A stretch of 28,525 nt of DNA from Candidatus Desantisbacteria bacterium CG1_02_49_89 (lineage in GTDB: Bacteria > Desantisbacteria > UBA1551): NCBI GenBank assembly GCA_001871075.1, contig MNUP01000063.1, positions 1-28,525 on the forward strand, written 5' to 3'. A program made the translations under genes and the position numbers. The notes under the pieces are model-generated. The model was not told the origin of the DNA. It ran no database searches and saw nothing but the letters and a program-made list of their open reading frames with translations. Shown one piece after another: positions 23,594 through 28,525 of the stretch (position 1 is the first letter of the stretch; each line of letters begins with the position of its first letter).

Positions 23594-24025
23594 CTATGCT
23601 TTGACCAGCTTTTCCTTCATTGTTTTAAGGTAGCCGACCGAATCTTTTATCGCCTCAACAGGCAGCCTTACGCCCTTCTTTGTAGGTCCTGAATAATCTT
23701 CGGTATCAACATACTCCCTGATGTCAAGCCCCTGTTCTTCCTTGTAAGTGGTAATATTCACGGCTATGAATTTCCCGTCCTGCACCTGAACCCTGCCGAC
23801 TTCCTTGTCCTCCATCTTACCGGTTTGCTTCAGCAACCCGCTCAGGAGAACCACGAGCTCGTCAATGCCGTCCGTGCTGAGGACCACGCCGCTTTTTGTC
23901 GGCCCGGAATACGCCTCCGACTCCACGAATTTCCTTATGCTGCCGAACCTCTTTCCCTTAAATTCCTCCACGTAAAAAACGCACTGCGATGAATCGTTGA
24001 GCTCTACCTTGCCGACGATGTCCAT
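23594..24025 (-). CDS. Tandem PC4-like (transcriptional coactivator p15) single-stranded DNA-binding protein
   Basis: 143 residues made of two similar halves. Half one has SIRKFVESEAYSGPTKSGVV and half two DIREYVDTEDYSGPTKKGVR, each followed by an amphipathic helix. This is the bacterial PC4-like layout: Leu/Ser-x-Ile-Arg-x-Tyr/Phe, then a Gly-Pro-Thr-Lys-x-Gly-Val turn, then strand and helix. Bacterial members are usually a single domain that dimerises on ssDNA or ssRNA. Two copies in one chain would form an intrachain dimer. A regulatory or nucleic-acid chaperone role is likely. ATG 24025 follows AGGGGGAAAA. Neighbours (secreted proteins) give no clue to a target. Confidence 0.82.
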   Translation of the reverse strand: MDIVGKVELNDSSQCVFYVEEFKGKRFGSIRKFVESEAYSGPTKSGVVLSTDGIDELVVLLSGLLKQTGKMEDKEVGRVQVQDGKFIAVNITTYKEEQGLDIREYVDTEDYSGPTKKGVRLPVEAIKDSVGYLKTMKEKLVKA

Positions 24026-24040
24026 TTTTCCCCCTAAATC

Positions 24041-24127
24041 AATTAGTTATGAGTTATGAATGAAGGAATTTAATTTGAATAAAATTCCTTGCTTTTGATT
24101 CATAATTCATAAATCATAATTCATAAT
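24041..24127. repeat. Inverted-arm spacer (AATTATGA words around an AAGGAATTT core)
   Basis: The left arm is agttatgagttatgaatg, the core is aaggaatttaatttgaataaaattcctt, and the right arm is gattcataattcataaatca then taattcataatt. It has the same design and core as 12373-12480. It begins at the TAA of the secreted protein gene and stops just before the ribosome binding site of the PC4-like gene. Confidence 0.88.
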
Positions 24128-24712
24128 TTATTTTACTTTAACTACTGCGGCGCTTGAGATCGCGAAGTCCATCCCGCCAGGGATCTCAAGGCGGATATCC
24201 GCGCCGTTGCAGTTGTTCTCAAAACGGGCGTCCTCGATATGGAAGGTCATCGTTTTCCATTTGCCCGTGTCTTCAAGCACTATTTTGTCCTCCGCGGGCT
24301 TCCATGTCCCCATCGGATAACCTTCAACCAAGCTGAATTCCTGGTCGGAAGAATCGTAAACGAGCCCTATCTCAGCCTCACCTTCATCCAGGTATTCGAT
24401 TATAATGTCCACCTTGGGGGTCTTGCTGTTTTTGAACGCCTTGTTTACAAGATTAAAATACATGTATCTTGCTGCATCCTGGGAAGCCGGGTTCTCTCCT
24501 GCCACCCAGCATTCCTTGCCGGCTTTGGTCCCGGGACTATGCTTTCCTTCGCCTGTCTCATACACAAACGCCAATCCTTTTTCCACTGGTTTCTTGCCTA
24601 AAACCGTCCATGCAGCGTTCGCTGCATCCTTCACGTATGAAGGCGCTCCGCTCTTATCCTGCGCACGCGCGCCTGCCGCTGCGGCAAGAACCGCGGCCAG
24701 CACTAAACACAC
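24128..24712 (-). CDS. Secreted beta-sandwich (carbohydrate-binding-like) protein
   Basis: About 194 residues, not matched to a named family. A signal peptide (CLVLAAVLAAAAGARAQ) is followed by a beta-rich domain with YMYFNLVN, VDIIIEYLDEGEAEIGLVYD, a Trp-Lys-Thr-Met-Thr-Phe-His strand and NNCNGADIRLE. This resembles the non-catalytic sandwich modules found in exported glycan-acting proteins. Start choice is odd: no ATG is in frame. GTG 24712 gives a signal peptide without a basic n-region and a poor leader. Reading from ATA at 24724, four nt after AAAGGAGG, gives Lys-Arg-Ile-Val before the hydrophobic core, as a normal signal peptide needs. An upstream in-frame TAA limits other choices. Confidence 0.72.
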   Translation of the reverse strand: MCLVLAAVLAAAAGARAQDKSGAPSYVKDAANAAWTVLGKKPVEKGLAFVYETGEGKHSPGTKAGKECWVAGENPASQDAARYMYFNLVNKAFKNSKTPKVDIIIEYLDEGEAEIGLVYDSSDQEFSLVEGYPMGTWKPAEDKIVLEDTGKWKTMTFHIEDARFENNCNGADIRLEIPGGMDFAISSAAVVKVK

Positions 24713-24746
24713 AATCCTTTTTATGCTACCTCCTTTTTTTGAACTT

Positions 24747-24781
24747 GATTACAGTGATTTCTAACTGCGATTACGGTGATT
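24747..24781. repeat. GATTACAGTGATT word pair
   Basis: Two copies, gattacagtgatt and gattacggtgatt, separated by tctaactgc. They are the same words as at 22806-22893. They lie just upstream of the leader of the secreted beta-sandwich gene. Confidence 0.75.
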
Positions 24782-24789
24782 AAACCAAG

Positions 24790-24960
24790 TGTCAAGGGTC
24801 AAGTATCAAAAGTCAAGTTAAAACTATGATCTCTGTGCCGTAGCCCGCCACGATTATTGGCGGGCGAAGGTCCCTGCGTTATAGCTCCGGAATCATCGGA
24901 GCTGCAGGGAACTCCGTGTCTCCGTGGTTATTCTTTTAAACTTTTGACTTTTGACTTGCC
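24790..24960. repeat. Composite inverted spacer with nested hairpins downstream of radC
   Basis: Outer arms gtcaagggtcaagtatcaaa with agtcaag (from 24791) and cttttgacttttgacttg (to 24958) are inverted. Inside lie the ctctgtgcc / ctccgtgtctccgtgg words and two strong hairpins: GCCCGCC (24843-24849) with GGCGGGC (24859-24865), and CCCTGC (24872-24877) with GCAGGG (24904-24909). The second encloses AGCTCCG/CGGAGCT. The block begins 2 bp after the radC stop. Confidence 0.85.
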
Positions 24961-24962
24961 TT

Positions 24963-25646
24963 TCAAATCAATCCTTCATCCGCGAAACTGTAATACCTGT
25001 TGTCCCCTATTATTATATGGTCCAGTACCTTTACCTGCATTACTTCTCCCGCGGATACGAGGTTACGCGTGAAATCCCTGTCCCCCTCGCTTGGCTGGGG
25101 GTTGCCGGACGGATGGTTGTGCACTGCGACCAGGGCAGCCGCATATTCCTGCATTGCCTTCTGCATTATCTCCCTTATCGGGGGCATAGCCTGGTTTACA
25201 GTGCCTTCTTCTATTTCCTCATTTCCTATCACGTTGTTTTGCCCGTCAAGCAGGAGGATCTTAAAAACCTCTTTTTTCAGGTCCCTCATCCTCGGCATCA
25301 TCATGTCCGCGATCTCCCTGGAGGATTTCACGCACCCGTCAATTTTCTTTTCTTCGGTCATGAACCTTCGGCCGATCTCTACCGCGGCCCTGATGCGCGC
25401 CAGCTTGAAACTGCCTATCCCCTTTATTCTCTTCCAGTGCAGGATATCCGTATGCCCCATCTGCCTGATGGTCCTGAATTCCTGTATAATTTTCCTGCCA
25501 AGCTCCACAGCGCTCATGCCTTTTACCCCGGTGTGCAGCAGCACTGCGAGCAGTTCGGCGTCGCTAAGGTTATGTTCGCCCTTTTTGAAGAGTTTTTCAA
25601 CCGGTCTTTCACCTTCCGGCCAGCCCTTGATACCGTTTTTCTTCAT
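24963..25646 (-). CDS. radC: RadC-type JAB/MPN+ domain protein
   Basis: 227 residues, usual RadC length. The N-terminal helix-hairpin-helix domain is seen as IKGIGSFKLARI (74-85). The C-terminal JAB metalloprotease-like domain has HNHPSGNPQPSEGD (176-189), giving zinc ligands His176, His178 and Asp189, and an upstream Glu in VNQAMPPIREI context. Once linked to repair, the precise function of RadC proteins remains unsettled; mobile-element anti-restriction relatives are known. It has the only convincing sigma70-type promoter in the window (25683-25710), giving an mRNA leader of about 30 nt, and no strong Shine-Dalgarno (GAGA at best). It is thus probably expressed independently of the esterase gene upstream. 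Confidence 0.93.
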   Translation of the reverse strand: MKKNGIKGWPEGERPVEKLFKKGEHNLSDAELLAVLLHTGVKGMSAVELGRKIIQEFRTIRQMGHTDILHWKRIKGIGSFKLARIRAAVEIGRRFMTEEKKIDGCVKSSREIADMMMPRMRDLKKEVFKILLLDGQNNVIGNEEIEEGTVNQAMPPIREIMQKAMQEYAAALVAVHNHPSGNPQPSEGDRDFTRNLVSAGEVMQVKVLDHIIIGDNRYYSFADEGLI

Positions 25647-25682
25647 TGTTTGTTCTCTATATAAATATATAAATATTTTAAT

Positions 25683-25710
25683 ATTATAGCATATATTTAA
25701 TAAATTGCAA
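25683..25710 (-). promoter_or_regulatory. Sigma70-type promoter for radC
   Basis: On the minus strand: TTGCAA (-35, 25705-25710), a 16-nt spacer, TATAAT (-10, 25683-25688), with an extended -10 TG one base upstream (TGCTATAAT). Transcription would start near 25676, about 30 nt before the radC ATG. The surrounding bases are very A+T-rich. Confidence 0.75.
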
Positions 25711-25748
25711 GTTTTAAGACCGGCTAAATAGACGGAGATCCCCCTGTT

Positions 25749-25766
25749 TACTTTCTTCAGAAAGTA
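25749..25766. other. Perfect short hairpin between esterase and radC
   Basis: tactttcttcagaaagta folds with an 8-bp stem and a 2-nt turn. It lies about 43 nt after the esterase stop, in the right place for a transcript end. No T-run follows on the minus strand, so a terminator call is weak. Confidence 0.35.
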
Positions 25767-25808
25767 GAAAGATAAGCTTGTAGAAGATCCCCGCGGAATA
25801 AGCTGTCT

Positions 25809-26747
25809 TTATTTCTTAAAGAATTTTGAGATATCTTTCAGGCTGTCTACGGACGCCCTTCTGAAATAATAGACATCGTGCTTCATGCCTTCGTAAGTCC
25901 GCCAGTCGCACTGGATCCCGCTTGCCCTTATAAAATACACGAAGTCCGTTACGGACGGGTATAAACCGTCCGCGGTCCCGCATTTTACCGCGAACTTGAT
26001 ATTCTTGACCTTGTTGTTATTCCCTTTTATGAGCCAGAATGGATGGTTCTGCCTGTAGTAAGACGGGTCTGCCTGGGGTCCGTATATCTGAGTAAACACT
26101 GTAACCTGGCCGGAAGGAAGCTCGGACGGCGGGATCGCGGGAGAGATCGCGCATACGAAACCGAAAATATCCGGGTGGCGCAGCGCTATTTTCAGCGCGC
26201 CGAACCCGCCCATTGAAACCCCGGCTATCACGGTATTCTTTTTTCCCTTCAGGACCCTGTATTTTTTTTCTATATACGAGCGGACATCCTTCACAACCCA
26301 GTCTTCGTAAAGAACCGAGTAATCATAATAATTCGACCAGAATCCCCTTCCCCCGTCAGGCGCAACGAGTATCATCGGAATGATATCGCCCTTTTCTGCC
26401 ATAAGGGTTGCCATCCTGTCCATCTCCTGCTCGCCGCCAAGCCAGGTCCTGTTATGGTCGCCCATCCCGTGCAGGTAATACACTACCGGGTATTTCTTTT
26501 TGGACCTGTTATATCCCGGCGGCACGTATACGGAGATCTTGCCCTTGCCCCTCAAGGATTTACTCTCGATCTCAAATTCCTTCATTTTCCATTCTTCAGC
26601 CGGAGCCGCTGGCATCATGCCCTTGTATTCCGGCGTAGCCGCGTCTATCCTGAGCTGGTCCGCTGTCAGTGTCTCGCAGGAACAGCTGGCACAGAACAGC
26701 AACGTAACTCCACCCAGTATAATTGTCAGCGATCTGATTAATTTCAT
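25809..26747 (-). CDS. Secreted esterase (Esterase D / feruloyl-esterase-like)
   Basis: 312 residues. The N-terminus (MKLIRSLTIILGGVTLLF followed by CASCSC) is a signal peptide; the Cys cluster is a poor lipobox, so a lipoprotein is only possible. The alpha/beta-hydrolase core shows VVYYLHGMGD (oxyanion region, 88-97), GVSMGGFGA with nucleophile Ser178, GTADGLY with Asp260, and MKHDVYYFRR with His290. This is the Esterase D family (PF00756), which includes feruloyl and acetyl-xylan esterases. It probably removes acyl groups from plant glycans outside the cell. The ATG overlaps the TGA of xylB by 4 nt (ATGA), so the two are translationally coupled. Confidence 0.87.
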   Translation of the reverse strand: MKLIRSLTIILGGVTLLFCASCSCETLTADQLRIDAATPEYKGMMPAAPAEEWKMKEFEIESKSLRGKGKISVYVPPGYNRSKKKYPVVYYLHGMGDHNRTWLGGEQEMDRMATLMAEKGDIIPMILVAPDGGRGFWSNYYDYSVLYEDWVVKDVRSYIEKKYRVLKGKKNTVIAGVSMGGFGALKIALRHPDIFGFVCAISPAIPPSELPSGQVTVFTQIYGPQADPSYYRQNHPFWLIKGNNNKVKNIKFAVKCGTADGLYPSVTDFVYFIRASGIQCDWRTYEGMKHDVYYFRRASVDSLKDISKFFKK

Positions 26748-28228
26748 TTTTCACCCGTGGTCAGCTGCAGCAGTTTTTGGACCAGGATCTTTCTTGTCTT
26801 GTCGATCCCCGCGTAGGTTCCGGCGTTTGCCCTCTGCGGCTTGTTTGAAAGCGAGTATTTTATTCTCTTTGAGCAGGCTTCTTTCAGGTTCCTGAAAATA
26901 CCCGTCCCAACGCCCGCAAGGAGCGCTGCCCCGTATACGGAATGCTCCTGCCGGTCCACCCCGTAAATATTCCTGTTATATATATCCGCCTGCATCTGTT
27001 TCCAGAAATCGCTTTTTGCCCCGCCCCCGGACGCAACCACCCTGCCAACCTTCACGCCAAGCTCACGGAATATATCCAGGGATCCTTTCATCGAGAAAGT
27101 CACGCCTTCCATTACGGCTCTTATCAAATGGCATTTGTTATGTGCCAGGGTGATCCCGTAGAAACATCCTTTTAGGTCCGGGTCCATATACGGGGTTCTT
27201 TCTCCAAGAAGGTACGGAAAGAACGTAAGGCCATCTGAGCCGGCAGGCGCTTTTTTTGCGTATTCATCAAATCGAGAATAGTTTTCCTTCAAAAAACTAT
27301 CCCTCAGCCACCTGAGAGAAAGGCCTGCCGAGAGGATAGCGCCCATCAGGATCCAGTTGCCCGGCATCGCGTGGCAAAGCGTGTGGATCCTTTGTTTGGG
27401 GTCAAGCACAGGCCTTTTTACCGCTGTTATGAACTGGCCTCCGGTTCCCAGCACCGAAGCCGCAAGACCGGGTTCAACCATTCCCATCCCGATAGCGCCC
27501 ATTGCCTGGTCACCGCCCCCTGCAACTGCGCGAGTGCCTGCTGTAAGACCCGTGTCTTCTGCTGCAGTCTTTGTTATTCTTCCGGCGATACTGCCGGACT
27601 CAACCAGCTCCGGCATTATTGATCCACTGATACCTGTTTTTGACAGCACTTCCGCAGACCATTCCCTCCGTGAAACATCCATGAGAAGCGTTGCGCAGCC
27701 GTCTGTGGGCTCAGACAGGAATTCGCCTGTCAGCCTGGACCTGAGATAATCTTTGGGAGAAAGGATCCTGAATATTCTGTCATATATCCCGGGTTCATTC
27801 TTTCTTATCCAGAGCAGGCTGGGAAGCAGGAATCCGGGAAAAACCGGAATGCCTGTTATCCTGTATAATCTTTCCTGCCCGATCTTTGCTTTGAGTTGTT
27901 CGCATTCTTTCTGGCTTCGCTTATCAATCCAGGGAATGGCATTGCGTAAGCATCTTCCTGACCTGTCAACAGCAACAAGACCGTGCATCTGTCCTGAAAA
28001 TCCAATTCCTTTGATTTCACAGGAGTTAATTTTTGATTGTTTAAATATGAGTTGTATTGAATATTTAAGTGCCTGCCACCAGTGTTCGGGGTCCTGTTCA
28101 GCCCAATCCTTGTGCGGAGTAAGTATCGGGTATTCCCTGCCAGCAATGGCAACAGTTTTTCCCGTCCTTTCAATCAGGGCTGCGCGAAGGCTTGAGGTCC
28201 CAAGGTCTATTCCTAAAAGATAACCCAT
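26744..28228 (-). CDS. xylB: Xylulokinase
   Basis: 494 residues, FGGY kinase family, usual length. Seen: LLGIDLGTSSLRA (4-16), the xylulokinase-typical GFSGQMHGLV (76-85), AIPWIDKRS (97-105), GGGDQAMGAIG (237-247) with catalytic Asp240, LGERTPYMDP, and the C-terminal ASGGGAKSDFWKQMQAD. It phosphorylates D-xylulose for the pentose phosphate pathway, so xylose or arabinose units are likely growth substrates. It is coupled by a 4-nt overlap to a secreted esterase, which fits acylated xylan. The ATG at 28228 has no Shine-Dalgarno; the sequence just upstream is the CTGACTAAACTG word repeat. A start that depends on repeat-derived sequence or leaderless initiation is possible. Confidence 0.93.
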   Translation of the reverse strand: MGYLLGIDLGTSSLRAALIERTGKTVAIAGREYPILTPHKDWAEQDPEHWWQALKYSIQLIFKQSKINSCEIKGIGFSGQMHGLVAVDRSGRCLRNAIPWIDKRSQKECEQLKAKIGQERLYRITGIPVFPGFLLPSLLWIRKNEPGIYDRIFRILSPKDYLRSRLTGEFLSEPTDGCATLLMDVSRREWSAEVLSKTGISGSIMPELVESGSIAGRITKTAAEDTGLTAGTRAVAGGGDQAMGAIGMGMVEPGLAASVLGTGGQFITAVKRPVLDPKQRIHTLCHAMPGNWILMGAILSAGLSLRWLRDSFLKENYSRFDEYAKKAPAGSDGLTFFPYLLGERTPYMDPDLKGCFYGITLAHNKCHLIRAVMEGVTFSMKGSLDIFRELGVKVGRVVASGGGAKSDFWKQMQADIYNRNIYGVDRQEHSVYGAALLAGVGTGIFRNLKEACSKRIKYSLSNKPQRANAGTYAGIDKTRKILVQKLLQLTTGEK

Positions 28229-28231
28229 AGT

Positions 28232-28298
28232 TTAGCCAGTTTAGTCAGTTGAGTCAGTTTTGTCAGTTATTTCGTAGGGCAAACCTTTAGGTTTGCGT
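28232..28298. repeat. GTCAGTT words and GTAGGGCAAACC hairpin
   Basis: tttagccagtttagtcagtt then gagtcagttttgtcagtt, followed by cgtagggcaaacctttaggt with ttgcg. The last part is the CAAACCT-TT-AGGTTTG hairpin seen with one loop change at about 2869-2884. It sits immediately upstream of xylB. Confidence 0.82.
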
Positions 28299-28302
28299 AC
28301 TG

Positions 28303-28525
28303 CTAGTATGGTGTCGCATAAATCCCTTGACATTTGATTCTGCTTTGAGTTGTCATTGCGAGCGACCAAAGGGAGCGTGGCAATCTCGATTTTTAGGTCG
28401 AGATTGCTTCGTCGTTAACACTCCTCGCAATGACAGCCCAAATGTAAAGAACTGTTAGAGACACCACACTAGTATGGTGTCACATAAATCCCTTGACATT
28501 TGATTCTGCTTTGAGTTGTCATTGC
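28303..28525. repeat. 166-bp tandem repeat containing a TCATTGCGAG inverted repeat, running off the window
   Basis: ctagtatggtgtcgcataaa at 28303 recurs as ctagtatggtgtcacataaa at 28469, a period of 166 bp. The second copy still matches at the last base of the window (one unit and a third are visible). Inside the unit TGTCATTGCGAG and CTCGCAATGACA form a long inverted pair around GGCAATCTCG...CGAGATTGC. GACACCA...TGGTGTC at 28460-28481 is a second palindrome. No ORF of its own. TCATTGCGAG-type hairpins are widespread in bacterial spacers. Confidence 0.88.

Noticed and set aside
24951-25664. 237-residue plus-strand ORF opposite radC
   Set aside because: Complement shadow of radC, whose HhH and JAB motifs are clear.
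25749-25766. Intrinsic terminator after the esterase gene
   Set aside because: A perfect hairpin is present but no T-run follows it on the minus strand, so I list it only as a hairpin.
28326-28350. TTGACA as a -35 box in the 166-bp unit (plus strand)
   Set aside because: No matching -10 at 16-18 bp and no plus-strand gene follows in the window.

Overview
The window is a densely packed bacterial chromosome segment. Every gene I can support is read from the minus strand. Average base composition is balanced, most genes have a clear GGAGG-type ribosome binding site, and there are no phage, IS transposase, tRNA, rRNA or CRISPR features. The mix of genes fits an uncultured, probably Gram-negative heterotroph from a candidate phylum (the Omnitrophota / Firestonebacteria / PVC-neighbour type). 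It includes a cytosolic glycoside hydrolase, Gfo/Idh/MocA oxidoreductases, a URO-D-family protein, secreted galactose-binding-like proteins and a folate C1 cluster. That placement is inference from gene content and the repeat-rich spacers.

Layout in transcription order (right to left): a 166-bp tandem repeat at the window edge; xylB and a coupled secreted esterase; radC with its own sigma70-type promoter; a secreted beta-sandwich protein; a tandem PC4-like DNA-binding protein; a secreted galactose-binding-like protein; a zinc alcohol dehydrogenase coupled to a membrane-anchored TPR/zincin-like protein; a rubrerythrin-like protein; and the folate block folB-fhs-fchA-folD. Then comes an AT-rich island (hicA-hicB, a secreted TPR protein, a one-TM protein), a sugar-catabolic run (URO-D family, two Gfo/Idh/MocA oxidoreductases), a second AT-rich island (BECR-like toxin candidate with a DUF2283 protein, a 12-codon remnant of a cimA-like gene, an 11-repeat TPR protein), cimA, a large GH106-like glycosidase, an MFS transporter, and a CehA/McbA-type PHP hydrolase cut by the left edge.

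Two things stand out. First, almost every spacer is built from short 'word' repeats (for example AATTATGA, GATTACAGTGATT, CAGCGATAA, ACGTTGACAC, GCATATGGC), often as a left arm, an A/T-rich core and an inverted right arm. These blocks usually start at the stop codon of the upstream gene and end just before the next ribosome binding site. The same kind of sequence lies in frame inside three protein-coding genes and encodes linker-like peptides. It also supplies the last residues or stop codon of others. Second, FolD has Gln in place of the catalytic Lys needed for cyclohydrolase activity, and it lies directly downstream of a separate cyclohydrolase-family gene (fchA). This suggests a split of the two activities.

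Functionally, the GH/MFS/CehA/Gfo-Idh/URO-D/xylB/esterase genes point to uptake and breakdown of plant- or algal-type glycans. The folate block interconverts formate, 10-formyl-, methenyl- and methylene-tetrahydrofolate. No metF or CODH/ACS genes are in the window, so a Wood-Ljungdahl pathway cannot be claimed.
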